Notes: a model not told the origin generated them from the sequence alone. 64,000 nucleotides of DNA from an uncultured Collinsella sp. (GCA_900541145.1 UQIH01000003.1:1-64000), one strand, 5' to 3'; positions 35,379 through 43,887 are shown, counted from the stretch's first letter. Numbers and translations: made by a program.

Positions 35379-35416
35379 GATGGATAACCTCCTTGGGCGG
35401 AACAGCGGTTTGTATC

Positions 35417-35447
35417 ATATCCCCAATTCGGTTTGAATTGGGGATAT
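35417..35447. repeat. Perfect 13-base palindrome upstream of the GGDEF gene
   Basis: ATATCCCCAATTC and its complement with loop GGTTT. It lies 39 bases upstream of the GGDEF start and could be an operator or a terminator-like hairpin of the EAL remnant. It has no T run on either side. Confidence 0.7.
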
Positions 35448-35505
35448 AAGTTAACTAATGGAGGCAAATTCCCCCTTCGGCGGTGGTGTTTTGCGCGCGA
35501 GCGTA

Positions 35506-35802
35506 TCAGTTGTTATTGCCACCATCGAGCAATGCCTCAAAATCCTTCGCTGGCATGGGGCGGTAGTAGAGGAAGCCCTGGGCGTCGCGGGCACCCATTT
35601 GCCGTAGCACGTTCGCCTGCTCATTTGTCTCGACGCCTTCGACCACGACGGGCAGATGGAGCGAATGCGCCATCTCGAGCATCGATGAAATGATTTGCGT
35701 GCTGCGGCCATGATCGCCGTCGACGGGCGCAATCTGCCAAATGTGCTTGTCAAGCGTCACCATAAAGCCGCTTTCCTCGAGTGCGGGGATATGGGTGCAC
35801 AT
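35506..35802 (-). pseudogene. Internally deleted EAL-domain phosphodiesterase remnant
   Basis: Fragments of an EAL domain: THIPALEESGFMVTLDKHIW (early part) directly joined to QIISSMLEMAHSL, VVVEGVETNEQANVL and DAQGFLYYRPMP (end of the domain). The central part, with the EAL signature metal site and catalytic residues, is missing. About 98 codons remain open. It sits beside the GGDEF gene, so a local c-di-GMP pair has lost its phosphodiesterase. Confidence 0.7.
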
Positions 35803-35930
35803 GCTGTGGACGGCTATTATTCGACAGGCGGTAGCGCGACGATGCGATGTTCGATGAAAATGCGACTGAGACGATATATGTTGACGGGTATACTTGTCCC
35901 GGTTTAAAACGCAGGAACGGAGATGGTCGC

Positions 35931-36800
35931 ATGGCACAGCCGGATACGACGCGCACGGTGGGGCTGGCACTCGAGGGAGGCGGCTACCGCGGTATGTATA
36001 CGGCGGGCGTGCTCGACGTTTGGATGGAGCACGGTTTGACCTGCGACCATATGGTGGGTGTCTCGGCGGGCGCGGCGTTTGGCTACAACTTTAAATCGCG
36101 GCAGATCGGCCGTGCCATTCGCTACAACAAGGCCTATTGCGCCGATAAGCGCTATGCGGGTGTGACCAGCTGGCTGCGAACCGGTGATATGTTCAATGCC
36201 GATTTTGCCTATCACGAGGTGCCTATCGAGCGCGATCCCATCGACTTGGAGGCGTATCGCGCCTGCCCCATGCGATTTACGTGCGTGTGTACCGATATCG
36301 AGACGGGCAAGGCCGTCTACCACGACCTGCCCTATGGCGACGAGAGGGATATCGAGTGGATCCGGGCATCGTCTGCGATTCCTGTGGCGACGCGTCCCGT
36401 TGCTATTGACGGGCATAAGTATCTGGATGGTGGCGTGGCTGATTCTATTCCCAGTGCATGGCTGTTTGCGCAGGGGTATGACCGCAATATCGTGGTACTC
36501 ACGCAGCCGGCGGGCTTTGTGAAGCAGCCCAACAGCGTGATGCCCATGCTGCGTCGCGTGTTTCGTCACTATCCGGAGTTTGTCGCAGCGCTTGAGCGTC
36601 GGCATGAGGTCTACAATGCCACGCTCGATGACTTGGCACGTCGTGAGGCCGCCGGCGATATCTTTGTGGTGCGGCCGAGCGAATCGGTGAAGGTGCCGTC
36701 GCTGTGCCGCGAGCCGGATGAGCTCGAGCGTATCCACCAGGTCGGCCGCCACGATGCGGAGGCGACCTTGCCGGCGCTGGAAGCGTATCTGGCAGAGTAG
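35931..36800 (+). CDS. Patatin-like phospholipase
   Basis: A 289-residue patatin-fold hydrolase with oxyanion motif GGGYRG near residue 16, nucleophile elbow GVSAG near 44 (Ser) and catalytic Asp in LDGGVADSIP near 165. The family hydrolyses lipid acyl esters. The bacterial substrate is unknown. The start at ATG 35931 is preceded by GGAG. No signal peptide is visible. Confidence 0.88.
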   Translation: MAQPDTTRTVGLALEGGGYRGMYTAGVLDVWMEHGLTCDHMVGVSAGAAFGYNFKSRQIGRAIRYNKAYCADKRYAGVTSWLRTGDMFNADFAYHEVPIERDPIDLEAYRACPMRFTCVCTDIETGKAVYHDLPYGDERDIEWIRASSAIPVATRPVAIDGHKYLDGGVADSIPSAWLFAQGYDRNIVVLTQPAGFVKQPNSVMPMLRRVFRHYPEFVAALERRHEVYNATLDDLARREAAGDIFVVRPSESVKVPSLCREPDELERIHQVGRHDAEATLPALEAYLAE

Positions 36801-36822
36801 AGCAAACTGCCGTGGACTCGGC

Positions 36823-37053
36823 GGAAAGCGCATCCCGGAATCGGCGCTAAAAATGGGATGAGGTTTCCGCGAGAGGCCCGTAGCGGAAAGCGCGCCCCGG
36901 AATCGGCATCCAAAACGGGATGCAGTTTCCCCGACGGCGGGTTTTGGAAACGGCGTCCCAGAATTTGCGCCTGGAATGGGATGGGGTTTCCCAACGGAGC
37001 CGCATGCGGAAAGCGCATCCCGGAATGGAGGTCCAAACTGGGATGCGCTTTCC
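36823..37053. repeat. Four tandem 46-base palindromic units, period about 62 bp
   Basis: Units start at 36823, 36885, 36946 and 37008 and each is 46 bases long. The left arm is GGAAAGCGCATCCC (or a close variant) and the right arm GGGATGNNNTTTCC, with an 18-base loop. Linkers are 15-16 bases. The array fills the gap between the patatin gene and the convergent thiE. Confidence 0.85.
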
Positions 37054-37097
37054 ATTGCTGAAGATATGAGGTCGCGAATCAGTTGCTCGGCCTGAGC

Positions 37098-37793
37098 CTA
37101 TGCCTGCTGCCAGGTGTCGACGAGTTCCTTGGCCGCGGCGTGGGGGTCATCGGCGCTGCAGACAGCGCTCACCACAAAGAAGCCGTCGACGCCGGTGGCC
37201 TTGAGCTGCGGCAGGTCGGCCGTCTTGACGCCACCGCCCACCACGATGGGCACGGGGCTTGCCGCGTGGAGGGCGGCCAGGTCCTCAAAGCTCTTGGTGA
37301 TGATAGAGCCGTCGGCCGCGCGTCCGCAATCGCGCTTGGTCTTGGTCTCGTGGAGCGGGCCGATGCCCAGGTAGTCGACCAGGCTCATGTCGGCGGTCTT
37401 GACGTACTCGAGCATCTCCTCGCAGCGTGCCGAAAGGCCCACGATGGCATCGGGGCCCAGAAGTTTGCGGCAGACCTCGACGGGAATATCGCTCTGACCC
37501 ACGTGCACGCCGTCGACGGCGATGCCCTGCTCGCGCGCGGCAAGCACGCAGTCCAGACGGTCGTCGATCAGCAGGGCGACCTGACCGGTCTTGCCGGCCT
37601 GTGCGATTGCCTGTGCGGCATCGCCGGTCAGCGCAATGATCTCGCGGGCGCTTGCCATCTTGGAGCGCACCTGGATGCAGGTAAAGCCGGCGTCGAGTGC
37701 CTGGGCCACCACATCGCCCACGGGGCGTCCGAGCGTGTTTTCGGGGCCGAGTACCAGATAGGCCGAGATATCAAGGTTGTCGCGGATGCTCAT
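37098..37793 (-). CDS. thiE: Thiamine-phosphate synthase
   Basis: A 231-residue TIM-barrel enzyme that joins the pyrimidine (HMP-PP) and thiazole phosphate to make thiamine phosphate. It shows VRSKMAS, IDDRLDCVLAARE-like (LLIDDRLD), HVGQSD, DYLGIGPLHETKTK and VVGGGV. Translation starts at ATG 37793 with AGGAGG and overlaps the upstream gene by four bases. Third gene of the thi operon. Confidence 0.93.
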   Translation of the reverse strand: MSIRDNLDISAYLVLGPENTLGRPVGDVVAQALDAGFTCIQVRSKMASAREIIALTGDAAQAIAQAGKTGQVALLIDDRLDCVLAAREQGIAVDGVHVGQSDIPVEVCRKLLGPDAIVGLSARCEEMLEYVKTADMSLVDYLGIGPLHETKTKRDCGRAADGSIITKSFEDLAALHAASPVPIVVGGGVKTADLPQLKATGVDGFFVVSAVCSADDPHAAAKELVDTWQQA

Positions 37794-38131
37794 CGTGCTT
37801 CCTCCTGCTTTTTGATCTGTGCTTCCATGCGCTCGAGCTTGCCGGTCATGGTGTCGGTAAATCCGGGCCGAATATCGGCTTTGAGCACGACTTCGGTGCG
37901 GATGCCCTTGCTCGCCAACACAAAGGTTGCGTCGCGCACGACATGCATGACCTCGTCCCAGTCGCCCTCGATCTCGGTGAACATCGAGGTGGTGCGGTTG
38001 GGAAGGCCGCTCTCGCGAATGACGCGCACGACCTCGGCGACCTCGGCGGACAGCTCGTCGCCGGTGCCGCACGGGGCGATGGCGACGGCGACGAGCGTGT
38101 TCATGCCGGTATTGGTTGCGGGATCGGACAT
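37790..38131 (-). CDS. Thiamine-binding protein (MTH1187/YkoF type)
   Basis: A 113-residue protein of the DUF77/thiamine_BP family (MTH1187/YqgV). These bind thiamine or pyrimidine precursors and are often in thi operons. The sequence MNTLVAVAIAPCGTG opens the fold, with LASKGIRTEVVL later. It starts at ATG 38131, three bases after the thiM stop, and overlaps thiE by four bases. It therefore belongs to the TPP riboswitch-controlled operon. An internal ATG at 38104 is a possible alternative start. Confidence 0.85.
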   Translation of the reverse strand: MSDPATNTGMNTLVAVAIAPCGTGDELSAEVAEVVRVIRESGLPNRTTSMFTEIEGDWDEVMHVVRDATFVLASKGIRTEVVLKADIRPGFTDTMTGKLERMEAQIKKQEEAR

Positions 38132-38134
38132 GGC

Positions 38135-38974
38135 CTATGCCTCCTCGAGCTCGAGTCGGTTGTCGGCAATGTCTTGGGCGGTCGCGCGGTAGAGTTCGTC
38201 GATAAAGGCGACCTTAAAGCTTGCCGGGGCATCGGCGACAGCGGCGGCACGCGTGCCGGCAACGTTGTAGACGGCGGTGCCGCAGATGGCTGCCGTAAAC
38301 GGGTCGGCGGCACAGGCGTACACGGCCAGCACGCCTCCCTGCGAGCAGCCGCAGCCGGTGATTTTGGACATGAGCGGGCTGCCGCCGTGGGACTTGGCCA
38401 CGGTTGTGCCGTCGGTTATCAGGTCGACTTCGCCCGAGACCACAACGGCACCGCCGGTGTAGCGGGCGAGCGCCACGGCGGCATCGCGGGCGGCGTCTAC
38501 CGTGTCGGTGGTATCGACACCGCGTACACGGCTCAGATCAGCTGCCTCGCCCTCAAGACCCCACAGGCCGGCGAGTGCGATGATCTCGGAGGCGTTGCCG
38601 CGCACGATAGCGGGCTTGTACTGCTTGAGCTCGTTTACCAACTGGGTGCGCAGGCTGCCGATGCCTAAGCCCACTGGATCGAGCACCCAGGGCTTGCCGG
38701 CGTCGTGTGCCGCCTTGGCCGCGCGGGGAATTGTCTGCTCGTAGATGGGGAAGAGCGTGCCCATATTGAGATAGATGGCGCCGCCGCCGGCAACGAGTGC
38801 CTCGCCCTCGTCGGGCAGATAGACCATGGCGGCCGATCCGCCCACGGCGAGCTGCGCGTTGGCGACAAAGTCGATCGTCACCGTGTTGGTGATGGAGCCG
38901 GCCATCGGATTGGTGGCGCGAATCTCCTCTACGGCCTTGACCATATGTTGCTTAAGCTGTTCCGAATCAATCAC
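38135..38974 (-). CDS. thiM: Hydroxyethylthiazole kinase
   Basis: A 279-residue ThiM that phosphorylates 4-methyl-5-(2-hydroxyethyl)thiazole for salvage. It has TNTVTIDFVANAQLAVG, LDPVGLG and the catalytic GTGC-like loop as ITGCGCSQGG. The start is GTG 38974, which has AAGGAGG upstream. No thiD or thiC is nearby, so this operon only salvages thiazole and joins the two halves. Confidence 0.93.
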   Translation of the reverse strand: MIDSEQLKQHMVKAVEEIRATNPMAGSITNTVTIDFVANAQLAVGGSAAMVYLPDEGEALVAGGGAIYLNMGTLFPIYEQTIPRAAKAAHDAGKPWVLDPVGLGIGSLRTQLVNELKQYKPAIVRGNASEIIALAGLWGLEGEAADLSRVRGVDTTDTVDAARDAAVALARYTGGAVVVSGEVDLITDGTTVAKSHGGSPLMSKITGCGCSQGGVLAVYACAADPFTAAICGTAVYNVAGTRAAAVADAPASFKVAFIDELYRATAQDIADNRLELEEA

Positions 38975-39000
38975 TGCACATGCCTCCTTGGCATAGAAAA

Positions 39001-39026
39001 GGGGCGCTGTGCATAGACAGCGCCCC
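39001..39026 (-). terminator. Intrinsic terminator of the TPP riboswitch
   Basis: GGGGCGCTGT pairs with ACAGCGCCCC (six-base loop GCATAG), followed on the minus strand by TTTT. It lies between the aptamer and thiM and is the expected expression platform. Confidence 0.85.
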
Positions 39027-39041
39027 TGTAAAGGCGGCATG

Positions 39042-39127
39042 CTCCCTACGCCAGCATTAACTGACAGGTTCAAAGGATTGGGCCCCATGCCCTCTCAGCC
39101 TTGTGGTTTGCACCGCCGGCACTCCCG
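39042..39127 (-). promoter_or_regulatory. TPP riboswitch (THI element)
   Basis: On the minus strand, CTGAGAGGG, then GAACCTGTCAG, then AATGCTGGCGTAGGGAG follow in the order of the TPP aptamer, after GTGCCGGCGG/CCGC stem bases. It lies directly upstream of thiM with a terminator after it, so it turns off the operon when TPP is high. Confidence 0.95.
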
Positions 39128-39147
39128 CATCGAATCTGTTGTTCCCT

Positions 39148-39268
39148 ATACTAGCGCACCTGCCAAAAAGGGACAGGTTTATTTTGGCAGGTAACAACTG
39201 GGACTTTGCGTTTTCCCAGATGAAACCTGCCGAAATAAACCTGTCCCTTTTTGGCAGGTCGGTACAAT
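39148..39268. promoter_or_regulatory. Two divergent promoters built around inverted REP elements
   Basis: Minus strand: CTGTCC, 17 bases, TAGTAT (39148-39153) before the TPP riboswitch. Plus strand: CTGTCC (39241-39246), 16 bases, TACAAT (39263-39268) before the HAD gene. Both CTGTCC boxes are inside the REP-like copies, so the elements may supply the -35 boxes. Confidence 0.45.
39158..39259. repeat. Inverted pair of 35-base REP-like elements, AAAAAGGGACAGG family
   Basis: Copy 2 at 39158-39192 and copy 3 at 39225-39259 are inverted repeats with 34 of 35 bases complementary (arms with ACCTGCC at the ends). A 32-base spacer contains its own CTGGGA/TCCCAG stem. The pair could form a long hairpin. 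Confidence 0.85.
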
Positions 39269-39299
39269 AGATGGGATTAAGAATGACCGAGGGGACCTT

Positions 39300-40208
39300 A
39301 TGATCAAACTTGTGCTAACCGATATGGACGATACGCTGATTCCAGCCGGGCATGACGGCGCCAGCGACTACGCCATTGAGGGTATTCATGCCATGCAGGC
39401 GGTGGGTCTGCACTTTGGTCCGGTTTCGGGTCGTCAGCCGTCCGCGATGGGCTGGATGTTCCGCAATCGCTCCGAGTGCTTCTCGACCGGTGCGTTTTGC
39501 AACGGCCAGGTGATGTTTGTCGATGGCGAAGTAGTCGCTTCGCGCGCAATCGATAACGATGTCCTTATGCGCTTAGCCGATTATTTTGAACAGGAGACCG
39601 ACGATACGTATTTGAAGGTCTACCGTCTGGGCGATGACTTTTGGAATAACGATGCCTATTGCGTGACAAGCGATCCCGAGCGTGTGCGTCGCGCCATGAA
39701 GTCAGGCGGCAACGCGTGGCTCAAGGGCGAAGAGGCTCCCTGTTGTCCTGTCGTTGACGATGCCCCGGTATACAAGGCGAATATCTGGAGTGCCCGTTCG
39801 CGCGAGGAGCTCGCCGAGCTGCGCGAGCGTGTTGCCGCTGAGGTGCCGGAGCTCTCGCTCGTGTTTCCCAACAACCGCGTGCGCCTGTTCGACGTTCTTC
39901 CGACCGACTGGGACAAGGGCTGCGCTGCGCTGGAGCTGGCGCGTGCTTTGGGCCTGACGCCCGACGAGGTGGCCGTATTCGGCGATTCCGATAACGATTT
40001 GCCCATGATCGATGCCGTTCCCAACTCCGTTGCAGTCGCCAATGCCAACGAGGCCGTCACGGCTGCCGCACGCTGGCATATCGGCGCTGCGGCAGATGAT
40101 GCGGTTGCCGGGGCTCTGCATCAGATTGTCGCCTGCGCCGCGACGGGGGAGATGCCGTCGTTTATGAGCCAAATGGACACGGCGGGTTTCGACGTCACAA
40201 ACGTCTAG
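39300..40208 (+). CDS. HAD-superfamily (Cof-type, class IIB) phosphatase
   Basis: A 302-residue HAD hydrolase. Motif I is DMDDTLI near residue 9, motif III a Lys (KGCAAL), motif IV GDSDNDLPM near 240. The cap inserts between motifs II and III, as in Cof-type sugar or cofactor phosphatases. The substrate cannot be told. TPP-related members of this family hydrolyse HMP-PP, so the divergent thi operon makes such a link possible. It precedes the LysR gene by ten bases. Confidence 0.87.
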   Translation: MIKLVLTDMDDTLIPAGHDGASDYAIEGIHAMQAVGLHFGPVSGRQPSAMGWMFRNRSECFSTGAFCNGQVMFVDGEVVASRAIDNDVLMRLADYFEQETDDTYLKVYRLGDDFWNNDAYCVTSDPERVRRAMKSGGNAWLKGEEAPCCPVVDDAPVYKANIWSARSREELAELRERVAAEVPELSLVFPNNRVRLFDVLPTDWDKGCAALELARALGLTPDEVAVFGDSDNDLPMIDAVPNSVAVANANEAVTAAARWHIGAAADDAVAGALHQIVACAATGEMPSFMSQMDTAGFDVTNV

Positions 40209-40218
40209 GGAGAAAGCC

Positions 40219-41115
40219 ATGAAGCTCCAGCAACTCAGATATGTTGTCAAAGTTGCCGAATGCGGCAGCATTACCGAGGCCTCGCGCCGTCTCTTTGTGT
40301 CGCAGCCTTCGATTACCGCGTCGATTCGCGATCTCGAAAACGAGATGGGTGTGCACATCTTTGAGCGCACCAACAAGGGCGTCATTGTGTCCGAGGAAGG
40401 CGAGACCTTCTTGGGCTATGCGCGCCAGGTACTCGACCAGGCCGACCTGCTCGAGGGTAAGTACAAGGGCGCATCCGAGCAGGTGCCGCACTTTAGTGTG
40501 AGCTGCCAGCATTATTCCTTTGCCGTCAACGCGTTTGTCGACGTGATTCGCGAGTTCGATGCCGCGCGTTACGACTTCACCCTGCGCGAGGAGCAGACTC
40601 ACGAGATTATCGAGGATGTTGCGCATATGAAAAGCGAACTGGGCATCCTGTACTTATCCGAGCATAACCGCGAGGTCATCGAGCGCATGCTGGTGGCCAA
40701 CGAGCTCGTGTTCGAAGGACTCTTCTGCGCCACGCCGCATGTCTTCGTCTGCGCCGACCATCCGCTGGCGGACCGCTCCAGCGTGACGCTCGAGGATCTG
40801 GAAGACTACCCGTTCCTGTCCTACGAGCAGGGCAGCTACAACTCGTTTTACTATTCCGAGGAGCTGACCTCGACGTTCGAGCGTCGCAAAAATATCCGCG
40901 TGCGCGACCGTGCGACGTTGTTCAATTTGGCCATGGGCCTCAACGGCTACACGGTATGCTCGGGCGTGATCAGCCACGAGCTCAACGGTCCCGGCATTAT
41001 CTCGATTCCGCTCGACGTGGACGAGTATATGGAGATTGGCATCATCACGCGCAAGAACACGACGCTCACGCGCTACGGTCGGGCCTATATCGACGCGATT
41101 CGTCAGCATATCTAG
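40219..41115 (+). CDS. LysR-family transcriptional regulator
   Basis: A 298-residue LTTR with a clear N-terminal winged helix (LRYVVKVAECGSITEASRRL, in part) and an effector domain. Ten bases after the HAD gene, so possibly cotranscribed. The MetE-like gene begins 156 bases downstream, and a TGATATA/TATATCA palindrome lies before it, so this regulator may control that methyltransferase. The start has no strong AAGGAG, only GGGAGAAAG. Confidence 0.92.
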   Translation: MKLQQLRYVVKVAECGSITEASRRLFVSQPSITASIRDLENEMGVHIFERTNKGVIVSEEGETFLGYARQVLDQADLLEGKYKGASEQVPHFSVSCQHYSFAVNAFVDVIREFDAARYDFTLREEQTHEIIEDVAHMKSELGILYLSEHNREVIERMLVANELVFEGLFCATPHVFVCADHPLADRSSVTLEDLEDYPFLSYEQGSYNSFYYSEELTSTFERRKNIRVRDRATLFNLAMGLNGYTVCSGVISHELNGPGIISIPLDVDEYMEIGIITRKNTTLTRYGRAYIDAIRQHI

Positions 41116-41161
41116 GCCGCTGTACTCCGCACGGTTCAAGTCTCTTTATGGCAGTCCAGAC

Positions 41162-41184
41162 TGATATAGGAAGCATCTATATCA
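41162..41184. promoter_or_regulatory. Palindromic LTTR-like operator
   Basis: TGATATA (41162-41168) and TATATCA (41178-41184) with nine bases between. It is 87-109 bases upstream of the MetE-like start and directly after the LysR gene, as expected for LTTR boxes. Confidence 0.45.
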
Positions 41185-41270
41185 AACTGTTATAAACGTA
41201 TATTTTACGATGGTCATATGAGCGCTCATACTCTGTCCCAGTAAAGCAACCAATGCAAAGGGAGATATCT

Positions 41271-42404
41271 ATGAGCACTTCGATTCAACCGAACGCGCCG
41301 TTTCGCGCCGATATCGTCGGCAGTTTTCTTCGTCCGCAGGCTGTAAAGGACGCCCGTGCCGCCTATGTCGCGGGTAAACTCGACGCTTCCGGCCTTAAGG
41401 CCGTCGAGGACGACGCCATTCGCGATTTGGTGGCCAAGCAGAAGGCCGCCGGCCTGCGGGTGATCACCGATGGCGAGTTCCGCCGCAGTTACTGGCACCT
41501 CGACTTTATGTGGGGGCTCAACGGCATTGAACGCCGCACCTCACGCACGGGTTATATGTTCCATGACGAGGAGACGACGGCCGACACCGCTGTGGTTACT
41601 GGTCCCATTAGCGGCGAGAACCACCCGTTCGTCGAGCATTTTAAGTTCGTCAAGGCGCTTGAGGGAGAGGGCCACGTTGCACGCCAGACCATTCCGGCGC
41701 CGATCCAGACGTTCTCTGAGGTCACACTCGATCGCTGCGACGGCCAGCAGGAGAGCCTGCGCGCTGTCTATAAGACCGATGAGGAACTTGCCGACGCCAT
41801 TGCGGCCGCTTATCGCACGGTGATCACCGACCTGTACGCAGCAGGCTGCCGCAACATCCAGTTTGATGACTGCACCTGGGGCATCTATTGCGATACCGAC
41901 TTTGTGTCCAAGACCGGCATGAGCCCGGTCGACCTGCAAAAGGTAAGCGAGCTGGGCGTGGCGCTCAACAACGCCGCCATCGAGGGCAAGCCCGACGATC
42001 TGGTTATCAACACGCACGTGTGTCGCGGCAACTACCATTCCACCTATGCCTTTGAGGGCGGCTACGACCCCATCGCGCCGTACCTGTTCGCACATGAGAA
42101 TGTCGATGCGTTCTATCTGGAGTTCGACACACCCCGCGCCGGCGGCTTTGAGCCGCTCAAGTACGTTGCCCCCGGCAAGAAGGTGGTGCTGGGACTGGTC
42201 ACTACAAAGGCGGCTGAGCTTGAGGACGAAGACGTTATCGTCGAGCGCATCCGCGAAGCCGCAAAGTACGTGCCGCTCGAGAATCTGTACCTGTCGCCCC
42301 AGTGCGGCTTTGCCAGCTGCGAGATTGGCAACAAGCTGACCGAGGACGAGCAGTGGGCAAAGATCGCGCTGGTCAAGCGCATTGCCGAGCGCGTTTGGAA
42401 GTAA
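41271..42404 (+). CDS. Cobalamin-independent methionine synthase-like (MetE C-terminal, YxjG type)
   Basis: A 377-residue protein equal to the C-terminal catalytic half of MetE, as in YxjG/YxjH. It has a zinc site that includes HVCRGN near residue 248 and a Cys in QCGFAS near the end, and substrate residues near the N-terminus (DIVGSFLRP). It transfers a methyl group to a thiol such as homocysteine. The methyl donor may not be methyl-THF triglutamate, since the N-terminal half is missing. The start has AAAGGGAG. A nearby LysR gene may regulate it. Confidence 0.85.
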   Translation: MSTSIQPNAPFRADIVGSFLRPQAVKDARAAYVAGKLDASGLKAVEDDAIRDLVAKQKAAGLRVITDGEFRRSYWHLDFMWGLNGIERRTSRTGYMFHDEETTADTAVVTGPISGENHPFVEHFKFVKALEGEGHVARQTIPAPIQTFSEVTLDRCDGQQESLRAVYKTDEELADAIAAAYRTVITDLYAAGCRNIQFDDCTWGIYCDTDFVSKTGMSPVDLQKVSELGVALNNAAIEGKPDDLVINTHVCRGNYHSTYAFEGGYDPIAPYLFAHENVDAFYLEFDTPRAGGFEPLKYVAPGKKVVLGLVTTKAAELEDEDVIVERIREAAKYVPLENLYLSPQCGFASCEIGNKLTEDEQWAKIALVKRIAERVWK

Positions 42405-42451
42405 CGCTACCGTTTGCAGGTGACGGCGCGCGCGAGACATGGTGTATCACG

Positions 42452-42457
42452 TACAAT
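42452..42457 (+). promoter_or_regulatory. Candidate -10 box of the uracil permease gene
   Basis: TACAAT 71 bases upstream of the permease ATG. No consensus -35 at the right distance is convincing. Confidence 0.35.
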
Positions 42458-42527
42458 GGTTCGGATCGTATCGTTCGGGCAGGTTATCCGATATGCCTGA
42501 TCGCCCTTCCATCATGAAAGGACTTCC

Positions 42528-43862
42528 ATGTCCCAATCCTCGACGCCCGCCGTCACCGATGCCATTTACGATGCATCGTCGCTCGGCCGCTCGCGCATGT
42601 TTGTGTTGGGTTTGCAACACATGTTTGCGATGTTCGGAGCCACGGTGCTCGTGCCCGTGCTCACCGGCCTTTCCGTTTCGGCGACGCTTCTGTTCGCCGG
42701 CATCGGCACGCTGCTGTTTCATTTTCTATCGCGCGGTAAGGTGCCCGCGTTTCTGGGCTCGTCGTTTGCCTTTATCGCGGGTTATGCCGCCATTGCACCC
42801 AACGGCGAGGCCGAGCTTTTGCCCTACGCCTGCCTGGGCGTTGCCTGCGCCGGCCTGCTCTATCCGGTGCTGGCGGCGCTGTTCCGCGCATTTGGCGCCA
42901 AGCGTGTCATGCGCTTCTTTCCGCCGGTGGTGACCGGTCCCATCGTCATTTCCATCGGCCTGATCCTGGCGAGCTCTGCCATTGCCAACTGCCAGACCAA
43001 CTGGCTTGTTGCCGTTGTCGCTGTGGCCGTGATCGTCATCTGCAACATCTGGGGCCGCGGCATGGTCAAGATCGTGCCGATTTTGCTGGGCGTTGTGGTG
43101 AGCTATGCCGTTGCGACTGCGCTGGGTGAGGTCGATTTTTCGGGCGTTGCCGCCGCTCCGTGGGTCGGTCTGCCCATCGTGTGGGACAACACCGTGTTTG
43201 CGCTCTTTGGCCCGCAGTTCGATAGCGGTCTTGCCACGACGGCCATCATCACCATCATGCCGCTGGCCTTTGCGACCATGATTGAGCACATTGGCGATAT
43301 CTCTGCCATTGGCTCTACCTGCGAACGCAATTACATTGCCGATCCCGGTCTGCACCGTACCCTGCTCGGCGATGGCCTGGCGACCATCTTGGCGTCGCTC
43401 TTTGGCGCTCCGGCCAACACCACGTATGGCGAGAACACCGGCGTGCTTGCGCTTACGCGTGTGTTCGACCCGCGCGTGATTCGCATTGCCGCCTGCTGCG
43501 CCATTGTGCTTTCGTTCTGCCCCAAGTTTGCTGCGGTGATTGCCGCCATGCCGGCGTGCGTTATCGGCGGTGTGTCGCTCGTGCTCTACGGCATGATCAG
43601 CGCCGTGGGCGTTCGCAACCTTATCGAGAACCAGGTTGATTTCCAGAACAACCGCAACGTGCTGGTGGCGGCTCTGGTGCTCGTGTTTTCGCTCGGCATT
43701 GCCTACGGTGCCGCCGGTGCCATCGTGTTGGAGCTGGGCGGCGTGACGATTTCGCTTTCTGGCCTTGCCGTGGGCTCGCTGGTGGGCATTGTGCTCAACG
43801 CCATCCTGCCCGGCAATGATTTTGAGTTCGATACTTCCGAGCTCGAGGAGTCTGCCGAGTAA
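42528..43862 (+). CDS. Uracil-xanthine permease (NCS2 family)
   Basis: A 444-residue NCS2 permease with about 14 TM helices. It has the QHMFAMFGATVLVP signature at the start of TM1 (in part), MIEHIGDISAI in TM8, and GAPANTTYGENTGVLALTR, a substrate motif of UraA-type transporters. It takes up uracil, possibly also xanthine. AAAGGA precedes the ATG. The following 1 kb is a gene-poor scar. Confidence 0.92.
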   Translation: MSQSSTPAVTDAIYDASSLGRSRMFVLGLQHMFAMFGATVLVPVLTGLSVSATLLFAGIGTLLFHFLSRGKVPAFLGSSFAFIAGYAAIAPNGEAELLPYACLGVACAGLLYPVLAALFRAFGAKRVMRFFPPVVTGPIVISIGLILASSAIANCQTNWLVAVVAVAVIVICNIWGRGMVKIVPILLGVVVSYAVATALGEVDFSGVAAAPWVGLPIVWDNTVFALFGPQFDSGLATTAIITIMPLAFATMIEHIGDISAIGSTCERNYIADPGLHRTLLGDGLATILASLFGAPANTTYGENTGVLALTRVFDPRVIRIAACCAIVLSFCPKFAAVIAAMPACVIGGVSLVLYGMISAVGVRNLIENQVDFQNNRNVLVAALVLVFSLGIAYGAAGAIVLELGGVTISLSGLAVGSLVGIVLNAILPGNDFEFDTSELEESAE

Positions 43863-43887
43863 CAGCTGCATCCAGCTAAATCAAAAA

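Noticed and set aside
35904..37055. 383-residue minus-strand frame
   Set aside because: Shadow of the patatin gene and of the palindrome array.
41116..41270. SAM or other methionine riboswitch before the MetE-like gene
   Set aside because: No conserved core of S-box or SAM-II type was seen, only the LTTR-like palindrome.
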